Assembly: GCA_947095585.1 (NCBI GenBank) | Contig: OX352763.1 | Location: forward strand, 117,531,908 to 117,595,907 | Direction: 5' to 3' | DNA: 64,000 nt | Origin: Nephrocerus scutellatus | Lineage: Eukaryota > Arthropoda > Insecta > Diptera > Pipunculidae | Shown here: in pieces, positions 32,114-44,274 of the stretch | Numbering within the stretch: the stretch's first letter is position 1 | Layout of the letters: the number at the start of each line of letters is the position of its first letter | Notes under the pieces: model-generated | Told to the model about the DNA's origin: nothing | Databases searched by the model: none | The model's input: the letters and a program-made list of their open reading frames with translations, nothing else | Program-made: the position numbers and the translations under genes

Positions 32114-32535
32114 CTGTTGTTTATCTTCTTTTGCTGACTATAAAGCTCACCCCATTGTCTTGCATGACACCTCTAGTATGTGTCATATCCTGATTTTTTT
32201 AAGACACTATACCCGTGCTAAGCGTCTTTGTCAGCAAGTTATCGCAAATCTGCAGCGCAATTTTGTTCGGATAATGTGAGTGGAAGGTAAAGACTTTCGT
32301 ATGCGTAGATTGTGTATAGTACACTCTTCTATATTTGTGTGTTGTGTCATTTTGTTTCTTTGTGTCTCTATCTTTTGGAGAACAGGTCGATCCCTTCAAT
32401 CTAACACACACGCATTTACCACTACTTTGAACTTTAACTTTCACGGTGTCACTTTCCGTACGTACGTTCGTTCTTATCTTAATCGTTTAGTCATTTTTGT
32501 TGTTGCGGTCGTCGTCGTATATTAGTGGTTCTGAA
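32114..32535 (+). other. Unclassified segment, possibly a LINE 3' untranslated region
   Basis: The end TTGTTGCGGTCGTCGTCGTA (about 32500) resembles the 3' end of the 26.3-27.3 kb LINE. No coding motif is readable. Confidence 0.3.
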
Positions 32536-32539
32536 GTTA

Positions 32540-35500
32540 TTTTCTTCATTGCGATTGATCGGGAAACTACTGACTGCTCAAAACTTGGTTTGGGCCAGTA
32601 GCGTAACAATCAAGTTCGTGATGTAGTGCTTGCTCTACCTCCTCGTGGTGGTCCCTGGGCAACTATGTGTATAAATCCTTATACATGTAGGCTAAAACTG
32701 CAAGTGCGAACGGTCTAGCGTTTCTAGTCTAGGTAACGTGGGCTAGCACCCTGCGGTACCGAAAAATACCCGCTACTGAAACTGACACAACGCCTCGGAT
32801 AAGTAATGATCGAATAATGACGACTTTTGGCTATTGTACCCGGACTAAGATTGGTTTCTGGAATGTGAGGACGCTCCTTGACTCTGGAAGTGAAGGACCT
32901 CATAATGCCAGATTTCTTCAACTGGAACGTGAGTTTCTTCGATATAATTTGGACATACTGGGAGTGAGTGAAGTAAGATGGTTCGACGCGGGAGAGTACC
33001 AATCCCCAACGTGTAACACTGTGCTACTCTACTCTGGCAAACCCTCCGGCAGTACTCGTGAATCTGGAGTGGGTCTGCTGCTAACGCCAACAGCACGTAG
33101 AGGCCTAATTTCCTGGCACCCGCATAGTGATAGGATCATATCGGCCAGATTTCGGACTAGAGTACGGCGCGTCACGATCATACAGTGCTACGCCCCAACG
33201 AATCCCTCGACTGAGGATGAAAAGGACAACTTCTACAATCAACTAAACGCAGTATTCAACGCAACGCCGAACGGAGATATCGTCATCGTGATGGGGGATT
33301 TGAATGCCAAGGTTGGCAACGACAATGAAGGACTCAAGCATGTGATTGGGAAGCACGGCCTCGGCGAACGAAATGACAATGGTGAAAGATTTGTTGATCT
33401 CTGCAACACCAACAACCTTGTTATAGGAGGCACCATGTTTGAGCATAAGACTTGCCACAAGGTCAGCTGGGTGTCAACTGACAGGCAATCATCATCCAAC
33501 CAAATCGACCATGTGGCGATCAGCAGACGTTTTAGGAGCTGTCTGTTAGACGTCCGAAACAGACGAGGAGCCGACATGGGTATGGTACGTGATCATCACC
33601 TTATGGTAGCTACTGTCCAGTTACGTACTGCATCAGTTCATAGAATCCGCAATATCATCCGAATGCCTAGGTATAACATCGACCGGCTAAAGATCCCCTC
33701 AGTACGCCAACAATTAAGGGACCATTTATCGCAAGGAGTGGAAGCAATCAGCAGCTCACTGCCGACAACCATCCAGGAACATTGGAAGGCTGTGAAAAAT
33801 GTTTTCACATCTGGAGCGGAAAGTATTGTTGGTAGAAGCCAGGCAAGGCACAGCACGTGGCTTACCGAAGATACCTGGAGGCGGATTGAAGAACGTAAAC
33901 TACTTAAAGCTCGTATTGTAGATATCCCAGCAGTAGCGAGGAGCGAGCTAGAGTCCATGTATCGAAGAAAAATGAGAGAAGTGCAGCGTAGTGTAAGACG
34001 TGACAAGCGTAACTATATTAACAACCTGGCCTCAGAAGCAGAGGAAGCAGCGAGCCGGTGCGATAGCAGAACCGTTTACAGAATCACCAAAGAGCTGATA
34101 GGTGGTCACCGCTCTAGCCAACATCCGGTGAAAGGCCTAGATGGTACCGTACTCGTTTCAGATGAGGATCAGCTCAAGCGATGGAAGGAGCATTTCTCTA
34201 CGGTCCTTAACCGTGTATTTGCTAACGATATGCACCTAAATCAAGCGGAAATGCCGGAAGTAACAATTTCCCGAATTCGCACCTCAACTCCCAGTAAAGA
34301 CGAGATCGCTACCGCGATTAACGCACTAAAGAACAACAAGTCGGTAGGACTAGATGGTATACCCGCAGAGCTTCTGCGTGCAGCTCCAACGACATCAGCA
34401 GAGCTTTTATATCCTCTTGTAGAGAGAGCTTGGGAGGTAGAAAGTTTCCCCGAAGAGTGGAAGAAGGGAATGATTGTCAAGCTCCCTAAAAAAGGTAGTC
34501 TTATGGAGTGCGAAAACTGGAGAGGCATTTGCGTTCTCCCTGCAGTTGCAAAAGTAATAGCCAAAGTAGTACTTGAACGTATTAAGGAACATCTGGAAGA
34601 TACACTCGATGCCGAACAAGCAGGTTTCCGCACTGGATCCTCCTGTGTAGACCACATAAACACCCTGCGGATCATTATTGAACAGTGCGTTGAATTCCGG
34701 TCACCACTGCACCTGCTGTTCATCGATTTTGAGAAGGCGTTTGACAGTGTCAACAGACAGTTTATCTGGCTTGCCTTGCGCAGGAGAGGTATACCCGATA
34801 AACTAATAGCTATTATTAAAGCAACCTATGATGGCTCTAAATGTCATGTGCTGCATAGAGGAAAGCTGTCAGAGGAATTCGAGATCCTAAGTGGGGTACG
34901 ACAAGGTTGCATTCTATCGCCGATACTTTTTTTGTTGGTGATTAGCGATGTACTTCGCGCAGCTTTATCTACTGGAAACGGAGGAATTCGTTGGACTCTT
35001 ACATCTCAACTCAAACATCTGGATTACGCTGACGACGTTTGTTTACTCTCACATAGAATTATGGAGCTGCACCAAATGACAACAAATGTGGAGAGGGAGG
35101 CAAATGTTGCGGGTTTGAAGATTAATACTGCCAAAACCAAAATCATCAACCTCGGCACTAACTCAGTTACTCATGTTAACATTGCTGGACAGCCGGTAGA
35201 GAGAGTAGAGAGTTTCCAATATCTTGGGAGTATTGTCTCGACCGAAGGTGGAACCGAACAGGACATTGCCAACCGAATCGGCAAAGCAAAATCGGTGTTT
35301 GGAATGATGTCCATGATATGGCGAAGCAATGCGATCAGCTTAAACACCAAGCTGCGACTGTTCCGCTCAAATGTTGAATCTGTGCTGTTGTATGGGTGCA
35401 GCACTTGGAAGGTGACCGCTACTATCACAAAAAGATTACAAACATTTGTAAATAGGTGCCTACGGAACATCATAAGGGTTTTCTGGCCTAACCGTATCTC

Positions 35501-35830
35501 TAACGAACATCTTTACCAGAGAACGGGTCAGGAACCAATAGGCACAACCATCCAACGACGGAAGTGGCAGTGGATTGGTCATACACTCCGAAAAGGCGAC
35601 AGTTCCATAGCAAACTACGCAATGCAATGGAACCCGTTATCTCAGGATGGTAGAAGAACGGGTCGTCCGAGAAATACATGGCGCAGAACAGTTGAGGAGG
35701 AGGCACGGCAATTGGGGAAGAGTTGGAGAGAGCTGAAGCTCATTGCCAGGAACCGCACGCGATGGCGCGTAGGCGTAGTAGAGGCCCTAGGACCCAGGGG
35801 ATACAGGACATAAAGAAGAAAGAGAAGTTA
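32540..35830 (+). mobile_element. RTE-type LINE, apparently complete coding element
   Basis: About 280 bases of 5' leader precede one large ORF (32817-35813). The leader end, ACAACGCCTCGGATAAG, is shared with the decayed copy at 14.75 kb. A short purine-rich segment follows the stop. I could not define target-site duplications or the exact ends. Confidence 0.75.
32817..35813 (+). CDS. RTE-type LINE polyprotein: endonuclease plus reverse transcriptase, intact
   Basis: An uninterrupted 998-codon ORF from ATG. The endonuclease occupies residues 1-270: FWNVRTL (14-20), catalytic Glu in GVSEVRW (about 52), YAPTN, GDLNAKVG (160-167), QIDHVAIS and RDHHLMVATV (about 258-267). RT follows: VGLDGIPAELL (about 510), LPKKGSLMECENWRGI, AGFRTGSSCVDHI, motif A LLFIDFEKAFDSVNR (about 633-647), SGVRQGCILSPILF, motif C LDYADDVCLLS (about 735-745), and KINTAKTKIINL. 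The C-terminus has WQWIGHTLRK and RTGRPRNTWRR, typical of the group. The proteins nick DNA and prime reverse transcription of the element's own RNA. All catalytic residues I can check are kept, so this is a young and possibly active copy. Confidence 0.9.
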   Translation: MTTFGYCTRTKIGFWNVRTLLDSGSEGPHNARFLQLEREFLRYNLDILGVSEVRWFDAGEYQSPTCNTVLLYSGKPSGSTRESGVGLLLTPTARRGLISWHPHSDRIISARFRTRVRRVTIIQCYAPTNPSTEDEKDNFYNQLNAVFNATPNGDIVIVMGDLNAKVGNDNEGLKHVIGKHGLGERNDNGERFVDLCNTNNLVIGGTMFEHKTCHKVSWVSTDRQSSSNQIDHVAISRRFRSCLLDVRNRRGADMGMVRDHHLMVATVQLRTASVHRIRNIIRMPRYNIDRLKIPSVRQQLRDHLSQGVEAISSSLPTTIQEHWKAVKNVFTSGAESIVGRSQARHSTWLTEDTWRRIEERKLLKARIVDIPAVARSELESMYRRKMREVQRSVRRDKRNYINNLASEAEEAASRCDSRTVYRITKELIGGHRSSQHPVKGLDGTVLVSDEDQLKRWKEHFSTVLNRVFANDMHLNQAEMPEVTISRIRTSTPSKDEIATAINALKNNKSVGLDGIPAELLRAAPTTSAELLYPLVERAWEVESFPEEWKKGMIVKLPKKGSLMECENWRGICVLPAVAKVIAKVVLERIKEHLEDTLDAEQAGFRTGSSCVDHINTLRIIIEQCVEFRSPLHLLFIDFEKAFDSVNRQFIWLALRRRGIPDKLIAIIKATYDGSKCHVLHRGKLSEEFEILSGVRQGCILSPILFLLVISDVLRAALSTGNGGIRWTLTSQLKHLDYADDVCLLSHRIMELHQMTTNVEREANVAGLKINTAKTKIINLGTNSVTHVNIAGQPVERVESFQYLGSIVSTEGGTEQDIANRIGKAKSVFGMMSMIWRSNAISLNTKLRLFRSNVESVLLYGCSTWKVTATITKRLQTFVNRCLRNIIRVFWPNRISNEHLYQRTGQEPIGTTIQRRKWQWIGHTLRKGDSSIANYAMQWNPLSQDGRRTGRPRNTWRRTVEEEARQLGKSWRELKLIARNRTRWRVGVVEALGPRGYRT

Positions 35831-35834
35831 TTTT

Positions 35835-38490
35835 TGGGTTCCATACTAATGGTTTTTTACAGGCGAGATTTTTAGACTTGCTTTAAAAAACTAACCCGAT
35901 CATTAGGCTATTCCTATATTTCGGAAAAGTTCCGGTTACCACCACGTGGATGTTTGATGGCACGTCCACTCCTTAGAATAGCTACGGCACGTACATATAT
36001 ACTACAAGCTATTCCCGGTATTCTACTGATGGTTGACCGCCATGTTCTTAAGAACAACCTCCTGCAGAACAAGAAATTGAATTGAACCAATCTCAATTCT
36101 ATCCTCCGAACAGTCGCAACCCAAGAGTTTATCATAATTAAAGTTATTTACGAAATAATTAATCTTTTTTCTCCATTCAACGTTCATTATAAACACTTTG
36201 TAGGCACGGAAATGCGGAAGCCTCATTGTTTACCACCATGGTAAACATTACAACATGCAAAACTGACATCTATATGAGCGAAACCTGATCGGTTGAGGCA
36301 AACAAAATTTTCAAGTTGGAAGGTTGGAGAAACGACAAAGCTACGTCTGTATAATCAAGCTTATGGCCAAGTATAATTATTATTCATTACACATAGGAAA
36401 AGGATTGAATTGTTTAGGAGGGTGACATTTAATTTTTATGTTTCCATCGATACACGCTCTTGTATTAACTACTATAGACTGATAGCGATAGGCGATAGAG
36501 GCGATGTGGCTTGTGCAGTGCATGTCACTCTCATCCATCCACAGTTGATTGCCATGCAATCGAATTTCAAAGTCAATTTCGTGTGAATAATTATTGTTAT
36601 ACCAAAAACATATAATTACCGATGAGTTGGAGTCCAATCACCTCCCGTAAACTTTAATCGATTAGGGTCTTCCTTGACCGAACCGAACGAAACCGATGAT
36701 GATGAGATATGATGGGCAACGGTTAGGCAATGAAACTGTTTTTAAAGTACTCGTACTCGGATTGTGCATAAATTAGTCACATTAGTTAGTAGGCTAACAC
36801 AGATAGAAAAGCTATTAAAGGATGACCAAATTCGGGGAGTTGCGGTGACTTTGTTCAATGTCATTTGGTTGCTGTTATAGATAAGATATTTGTAATTGTA
36901 ATTTATTAAAAGGTTATTCATACTAACAGTCAAACTAATACTAACGCATAACGTACATTGCGGGTACAAAAAAAAGTAATTACATCCGTTTTTAAATAGA
37001 TCGGCCAAAAACAGTTTAAGAATGATGGGAATTGGGAGTTTTTATGAAAAATCTTATGCTTCTTCTTTTTCTAATTATTCCCTTGAAGACTTTGCTTTAG
37101 GCTCCCTGTCAACCTTCAATTCAAAGCTAAATACACTCTTAATATAGAAATGCTTCTTAGCTCGCCCCGATATTGTACTGTTAAGTGCACCATTTTTCAA
37201 CGAAACTTCAAACATTTACCCGGTAAAATAAATTTGTGCAAAGGCGCCAACCCCTATCCCTTCTGATAACTGAATTTCTTTTCTTTTTTATGTTATGTCA
37301 CATGCAATTTAACTCATAAATGTTCCGCTTATCCGAGAGTGCAAAAACAAAAAAGGATTCTTTCCCTGTAATGCAACATCACCATAAACGTACATCAACA
37401 CCTTTAAGAGGAGGATAACAGGATTATCTTCGACAAGAATTTGCCGCTTAGCATCACCCGGGACGACATCTCTACTGCTACCACAAAAGAAAACAATGAT
37501 GACAGGATAATGTTATACGCGCGCGGGTATCCTTTCTGCTGGCTTGTCGTTAGGCGCACAGACTGAAATGCAGAGTACCGCGCACGAAGGCGCTCCAGCA
37601 ACAGTTTCTCCACTTACAAAAGTCAAAGTCCTTTGTTATTCACAAGAGTCGAAGGTGGGTTCTTTTTGCTAAGGAATGCAAAAACTAGCAAATGGCACAG
37701 CGTTTACGAGTTTAGGTGACAATTTGTTGGGGCTACGAGTAACTAGTGTCATTTTTCAATTGTGCTGTGTGTCCTTGCATCTTCTCCTGTTTTCCTGCCA
37801 GTTGAACATTCATTTCAGTGTTTGTGGTGAAGAGTTCATTGGGAAACGACCAAATTGACTGCGGTGGGTTTTTTGTTTTCTCTTTGGAGCTTTGTGTGTG
37901 TAGGCCTTTGAGCATAACGACATAGTTATCTTCTGGGGTTTCGTGTAATTTGCCCATATCAGGAAGAATTATCGGTTTACCTACTGTTTTACACCGAGAA
38001 GACAGCCTCCGATGAGAAAAAAGTCTTTTAATAATTTCAGCCTTTCTGCAAGTGCATCCTAATCCTAGAAATGTCTGTCTCTTTTCAGTTTCTAAAAGCT
38101 AAAAATTTCTCTTTTCGGTTTCAACTCAGTACCTTATGATGGTTATTTAAACTTTAAGTACAATTATTATAATTTTTTGTGCTCATAGCGTATGACCTGA
38201 AGCTGCAAAGGAATCTCTCACGGAATTCGTCCTTTTAAAGAATAATTAGATTTTTACTAGCGGCGCAGTGCGCGGTAGAAACAAAAACTCCGTTGAAAAA
38301 ATAGCATCTCAGGAAGTAGCTTGCAGCGAATGGTAACTATTCTGAAGTTTTTTCAGAAGATTTGATAACTTTGTCAACGAAAACTTAACACTTAATAAAA
38401 TTAAGTTCATGTATGTGCTCAACACTATCACAAATAAACGAGCAGCCGAAAGGTGTTTTGTGTTAATTTTTCGATTTCAAACACAATTCA
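35835..38490. other. No recognisable feature
   Basis: About 2.6 kb of non-repetitive sequence. Minus-strand frames at 35914-36226 and 36380-36637 have mixed composition but no domain I can name. Confidence 0.4.
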
Positions 38491-38496
38491 ACAGCG

Positions 38497-38575
38497 CCTT
38501 CAAGACCCCCTCAAGTCTACTTGAAGACCCCTTAAGACTCCCTCAAGTCCACCTGAAAACCCCTCAAAAAACCAA
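38497..38575 (-). repeat. G-rich TCTTGAGG minisatellite (copy 2, reversed)
   Basis: CAAGACCCCCTCAAGTC and related units are the reverse complement of the unit at 2.5 kb and 59.7 kb. Four to five units remain. Confidence 0.8.
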
Positions 38576-38604
38576 CAACAAAAAACATTCAACATTCATT
38601 CGTT

Positions 38605-38945
38605 ATGTTGCGACGATGCGTAGGGATGGACGATGCATAAAGATGCAGGAACATACGTCGATGCGTAGACATGCAAGATGCATAGAGATTTAGGAGCGTA
38701 GGTTAGACTAGACTAGACTAGAAGTAAGTTAACCGTAAGTCGTAAGTTGAACAGAGCGTAACTCGGGTGCTGCCTAGATCTTGACGTTGTGTAACACCAC
38801 AATCCTTAGGACTTGTTGATGCGTAACGATTCAAGAGCTTAATTCGAGCAGAGTGTAAGTCGAGCGGAGTGTAAGTCGAGAAAGGCGTAACTCGGGTGAT
38901 GCCTATTTCTGGACTTTGCGTGATAGCACGATTTTTTATATCATT
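38605..38945. repeat. Cluster of short tandem repeats
   Basis: GACGATGCGTAG/GATGCATA units (38612-38690), an (ACTAG)n run (38706-38722), and a 129-bp duplication in which GCGTAACTCGGGTG at 38756 recurs at 38885, with (G)AGTGTAAGTCGAG units between. Confidence 0.75.
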
Positions 38946-38999
38946 GTATCAGTGGCTGCATCCACGTTGCTATCGCGAACTAACAGCGACCAGTTAAAG

Positions 39000-39560
39000 C
39001 TCGCAAAGAAGTTATTAAGGCAGTCCCAATTGGCTTTCTAGCCGACGACCACGCTGTACTTCTTGACCGATGGAGAGATTTTTTCGGGGATACCAAGAGG
39101 GAGCCCCTATATATCTTTTCAGATAGCCAGGAATTGACTTAATGGAATCTATATGAGTTAAATGCTGCTACGATGCAGTCCCTTGTTATATCTCTTGACA
39201 AGCATAACAGAGCGAAACTCAGTTCCTGGTCATCAAAGAATTGCAGGCGACAACTATGGAGATCACTATGGCTTGCGGTATTAACTTAGCAAAATTATGG
39301 TAGGCTCAGAAACGGAATGTAGGTTCTGCTCGGAAGATGGCGATTCATCCGAACATATTCTCTGCGAATGACCGATAATATGTTCGCCAGCAGAGTTGAA
39401 AAGCACTATCCTTCATCATGAAGGTGGCACGTGTCTTAGATTAGTCATACCCTGATGATACAATAGATTTTTGTAGGTCGCAGTGTCAGCCATATAGGCA
39501 AGGTCCAATACAAAAAAAGAGCGAACCCTGGTTGTAGAGCCAAATATGATGACGATGAAT
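39000..39560 (+). pseudogene. I/LOA-type LINE tail with foreign 3' end
   Basis: The Cys-rich C-terminal signature ETECRFCSEDGDSSEHILCE (about 39310-39370) matches the copy at 6.1 kb. The CCTGATGATACAATAGATTT stretch that follows corresponds to that copy's 3' region. At 39526-39560 the sequence ends in CCTGGTTGTAGAGCCAAATA then TGATGACGATGAA, the tail of the RTE-type copies. The coding part is heavily broken. Confidence 0.65.
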
Positions 39561-39564
39561 ACTA

Positions 39565-40145
39565 CCGAGGTGTGGTGGTTTTTATTAAGATTTTTAATTA
39601 ATCAACACTTGAACGCGAATATATGCAAAAACTGATGTTTAGGGGGCTGATAACATAGAATTACGAAAAGTAGTTAGTAGATAGATAGGAATTCGAATCC
39701 TAAGATAAATCGCAATGTACATACTGCCTACTAAAAATAGGCACTGAATTAGAATTAAGCACTTTTGTATAGCATACTTTTAGGCTGTAAGATTTATTAG
39801 ATTATTTGAAATTTGAAATGCAAGTTTAAATCATTATGCACTGGTCAAAAATATAGTCAAACTGGTTTGTGCGGTTTGCCCGGTTTGTGTGTAGAAACGT
39901 GTAGTTATTTTTAGAAGATAACTCATTACATATCACGGTATCGTTAGTTGTAAATAAGGGAATAAGGCCACAATATTCTTGTCTTTTCTGGATATTTCTG
40001 TCTATAAGATTGGAAGTCTCTGGAAACTTTTCAATGAGTATGAGAGGTGGCGTTCGCTGGAGAGGATTCTTTCATTGTTTAGAATTCAACCAGTAAGTTC
40101 AAAAAGTTCTTGCTAAGAGATAAAGCTACCACCTAAGGGAATTAT
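39565..40145. other. No recognisable feature
   Basis: AT-rich sequence; nothing recognised. Confidence 0.4.
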
Positions 40146-40149
40146 AGTG

Positions 40150-40330
40150 AAGTACATGTGTTGTTGTAATAAGTGTTTTTGTGTAAATTTAAAGATATCA
40201 CCAATATAAATTGTGAACTTGTATTATTTTTTACTGTTTGTTTATTAAAGTTGTTATTTATTATTAATAAATATGTGTTGTGTTTATATGCAAAATTCTT
40301 GACGAACTCGAAAGCCTGAATTTCGTAACA
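40150..40330 (+). mobile_element. LTR 3' fragment (empty-site copy)
   Basis: ATCACCAATATAAATTGTGA, GTTGTTATTT and the end GAATTTCGTAACA line up with 51291-51584 of the solo LTR. The 159-bp insert present there is absent here. Confidence 0.6.
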
Positions 40331-40334
40331 ATAG

Positions 40335-42475
40335 CTACGGTTGGTGATTGCAAACAACCGTTCGACATTTGAACGCAAATAAGAGTGAAACCCACCCGAT
40401 ATTCTATACTTTGTTTGATCGAATATGAACAAATGGATATATTTCATACATTTGTTAAGGAAGAATGAAGGTCCTGCGAAGGAAAGGTCTTAATAAAAGT
40501 ACTTAAGTTTTAACGGGTGCAAAAATATCCCTAAAAATCCTCTCAAAACTTACACTTTGCCGCTCGAATTTACGCAGCCTCTTCAAAACTAGTTGATGGC
40601 TGATTTCGTGCAGCAAATCAGGTCAGCAATAACAGCGGCCTCGAACTACTCGTACAGTAAATTGATGTAAATATATTGGTAATAACTTTTACATTAAAAA
40701 AGGTGAGTGGCATAGCGTGGTGTCACATTCTCATTGTTTGAGAACTCGTCTTGGAAACAACTTAGCAGCTAAGAGATTACTAATAACTTATTGATCTTGC
40801 ATAATGTATGTATCCTGATTAGGAGGACGACGACGCATCCGCCGGAGATGACGTTTGTTAGAATGTTGTCATTCCACTTGACATAGAAACCCCGTCCCCG
40901 TCTGTGACGAAAAACAAATCTTCGTTGTCGTCATAGGAGTAGCTCTTCTTTCATATATGTACGAGTATGTGTGTTTTCCCAGTGACTAAGTCTCATGGAT
41001 TTCCGCGAGGTATGCCACACGGTATGATAGTACCACACATTAGCATACCCAAGTGCACGACGACGAGCATTGCCGCAATTATTAATACCACATGATTAGA
41101 GCTAACAGAAGGACGACAACGTTTCGATGCCAAACATCTTTGCCATTTTGAATTAAATCGATTAAGAATGGCGGTTGGGCGCCTCCAACCCAACCTACCC
41201 CATGTAGCTAACGTTAACCTGAAAGTTTTACGGTAAATACTCGTATATGAATTTTGATTTAGGGCATTTTACCCCGAATTCTGACGGAAAGCTATTTTTC
41301 AACCCCATCGTGCGTAGCCTCGTGTAAATGGAGTGTTTATTGTCATAGTTACAATTTACAACTTTGCATAAAAATGTCGTTGAGCAACATTGATGTTTTA
41401 CCCACACAAGGACGAGCTTGTTCCATTTGTACCCGTACATGTGTTACGAGTTTCCTGCAAACTGTTGATCAGCAAATAAAACGAAATTAGTCGTAATGTT
41501 CTTTCCACCAGCAAGCGCACAGTGGGCTATAACTTGTTAATATCCACTTGAAAATTCTTCTGAAAAGCAGTTGCTGTTTTGTTGAAAATATTTCCTAACC
41601 ATTTAGCTGGAAACATTCACCAATGATTTCGACTTTCTGTGTTCGTTCGTCCTGCGATACATTATAGAACTTTGAAGTTGTAACTCTTTATATCCTGTCG
41701 CTCCACTATGCGACTTTTCTGTGTTGTATAGTGGCAGACAATTAAATTTGATTTTACATCGATTAGATCCGCAAAGGACATGACTTTCTATGTTTGCTTT
41801 TCGAAAAGGCTCTCTACGGCGGCAAAGGCGAAAGGCGTCGCTAGCATGACGACATCTCTAATGGCAGACGACACTGAGTCGTACGTCACGAATAGCAACT
41901 CCAACTCACCTTACAGTTGTTGTCTGATGTCTGAGGAGCATGGCAGGACGAAGGTGTATGCTTTGTTTTGGTTTACCTCTTGCGTCTAGGGCGGTTGTTG
42001 TAATGAAAATAAATGTTTAGTGTGCGACAGGGATACCCACTGGCAGCAGATCCTAACCCTATCCAGACAACTTCTTTTATTAATGAGAGGACTTTTTTCC
42101 AGCTATAGATTTGTGTTGTTTGTTCGTGTCGTTTAAGTGGCATGCATTGGCGAACAACAACTACTGCAGTTCCAAGAGCTTGGCTGGAAAACGTCAAGCT
42201 ATTGGCTTTAATTATCTGCTTTGTCATAATTTGGATGGTTATGGGTGATATAAATAATTTGTTTCGTTTTTAATTCTTTGGGTAATTCCTTTGTAATAAA
42301 TGTTTCTATGCCGACAATGTTGGAAGGGAGTTACATTTCGGATAGACATTGTGCGAGGTCAGGATAAATCAATAAACTTTGAAGAATCGAGAATAAAGCA
42401 CCACAGAAGCGGGGAAGGATTCAACTGGAATGGGGGCATCTCATAGCCAGTTACTGATACTGTTACTTTATCTTT
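40335..42475. other. No recognisable feature
   Basis: No mobile element is recognised. A minus-strand open frame at 40993-41218 has a hydrophobic stretch (VVLIIAAMLVVVHLGMLM), but the evidence is too weak to call it an exon. Confidence 0.35.
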
Positions 42476-42479
42476 CATA

Positions 42480-43690
42480 TATAGCGTATGGAGGGTAGAG
42501 TGAATCCAGTTCAATACGAACAACGATTAGCTTCTAAACAACCTGATAGACTAAGGCTTATCAATGCCTATCCCTCTTATACTAAAAGGTTTATCTTTGC
42601 GAACCTCCGCGGAAGCCAGGGTAATTCTAGATTGTAAGATGAAGTGGAAGATGCATCTGGAACCGAGAATATCAAATGCTCAATGTAAAGGAGCATTTGG
42701 TAAATCATGACTGACTGACTGACTGACTGACTGGTTGTAGTTACCGATAATCAGACGCATTCTCACATATGCTGTAATTGTTTGTTGGCCAAGAACTTAT
42801 CTGAAAATGGCTAACAGGACACTAAACAAATTGCAAAAGAACGCGTCCGCTTGGGAATAACAGGCGAAATGCGCTCTACCACGGCAGATGCTCTCAATAA
42901 ACTGCTAAATCTTCCACCTCTGGATCTAGTTGTTCAGATGGAAGCGGTGAAAGCTGTATGTTAACTTCGAAAGAATAAAGTTTGACATGATGGGTATAAG
43001 AGTATAAATGGAAACATAATCCATATGGTTTTGCACCAAATTTCTTCGCTCTTCATGCCTGTGGACAGTACTGTCCAAAAGAGGATATAAAGTTGAAAAA
43101 ATCAACTGATATTCTTATGGAAATCTTATTCTTCACTGACGATTCCCTTACTGATGACGGAACTCTTCCATGAAAGTTCATAGATGACAATTATAAAGAA
43201 GTATTCGCGATTGGTTAGTATCTGGTTGCCTGACTTAAGCGTAACATTGGTTTTGGAAGAGAATAAAGATTGAAAGAATCACTTCTTGCGAGTGCATCAG
43301 TAGATTCATTTCCTTTTATTCGAGTATGGTCCTGTACCAATGTTAGACTTGAATCAGGCAAGCTTACCTATTGGTTTTCGAAGATTCATAGAAGCCGAAC
43401 AGAAGCAATGTTAGAGCTCCATAAATACATGTATAACTACCAAGCACTTTGTGGATATGCCGAACAAAAACACCGCAAAGTTCATTTTAGGAATGTCTAG
43501 ATGTTAGAAAGCAATGTCAGAACATGGTCGGTTTACTTACAGGGTCAGTCATGCCTGGAGGAAAAAGACACCACTGTGCATTTCCTTTGTCTCTGTCCTG
43601 CTTTTTTCAGGCTTAGGATGAACGTTTTTGGAAGTGATCGAAGAACTTCGATCGTTGAAACTATATCAAGTCCTTCGCTATCTTAAGATA
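42480..43690 (+). pseudogene. I/LOA-type LINE C-terminal half remnant
   Basis: The thumb region LGITGEMRSTTADALNKLLN and PPLDLVVQMEAVKAV (about 42860-42960) matches the same part of the 11-12.7 kb copy. RNase H-like pieces (SSLTIPLLMTEL, corresponding to a decayed TDGS motif near 43140) and a later frame, 43270-43690, follow. That frame includes CLEEKDTTVHFLCLCPAFF, the usual Cys/His end. A (GACT)n microsatellite lies at 42711-42731. Stops are frequent. A MITE is inserted shortly after its end. Confidence 0.65.
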
Positions 43691-43721
43691 ACGAAGTGGT
43701 TTGAATAGGGAACCGTGTTAA

Positions 43722-44271
43722 TGCGAAGACACGTACTTTTGTCCTAACATCACTTCACACCCTGCAACTCTTGAGCGCTTCTAGATATAAGGCACTGTTG
43801 CTTGATCTTAAAAATTTAATTTTCATTCAAAAAAGACCAACAGCGATTTTTTAGGTAAAAGCGTTCAAGAGTTATAGGGTGTGAAGTCATGAAAAGTCAA
43901 AAGTACGTTTTCGTTAATTTTACAAACTTTCAATTTTAACCCTGCTCCTGTTGACCAAATGAATAAACATTGTGAGGTGGATTAGTAGAAAATTTAATGG
44001 GCTTTAATACTACATTTGTAAAAAAAAAATTATTCAAGAGCATTTTTCGAAATAATTGCGTTTGAAAATATAAATTTAAAAAAAAAATTTGTTTTGACTT
44101 CGACGAGGTTCGTATCGGTAATGGTTTTAAGAATTCAAAATAAAATATACATTGTATGACTTTAGAAATTTAATTTTCTTTCAAAAAACACAAACAGTGA
44201 CCTTATATCTAGAAGCGTTCATGAGTTACAGGGTGTGAAGTGATGTTAGGACAAAAGTACGTGTCTTCGCA
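43722..44271. mobile_element. 550-bp MITE with about 79-bp terminal inverted repeats
   Basis: The ends TGCGAAGACACGTACTTTTG and its reverse complement bound the element. The first 43 bases of the two repeats are identical, and the match continues to about 79 bases with few changes (43722-43800 and 44193-44271). A third copy of the right arm lies inside, in direct orientation, at about 43810-43910. Flanks are TTAA and CTAA, perhaps a decayed 4-bp target duplication. No ORF is present, so it is non-autonomous. Confidence 0.85.
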
Positions 44272-44274
44272 CTA

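Noticed and set aside
36023..36226. GCDCSEDRIE in a minus-strand frame, checked as the end of an LDLa module.
   Set aside because: The other cysteines and the SDE motif of the module are absent.
36380..36637. Minus-strand 85-codon frame with CTSH...ACIDG-type cysteines, checked as an extra extracellular module.
   Set aside because: Cysteine spacing does not fit LDLa, EGF, CCP or Ig patterns, and no convincing splice sites flank it.
40993..41218. Hydrophobic minus-strand open frame, a possible signal-peptide exon for the LDLa gene with a phase-1 GTATGC donor.
   Set aside because: Hydrophobic stretches appear in two overlapping frames, the frame has no clear ATG start, and nothing links it to exons 26 kb away.
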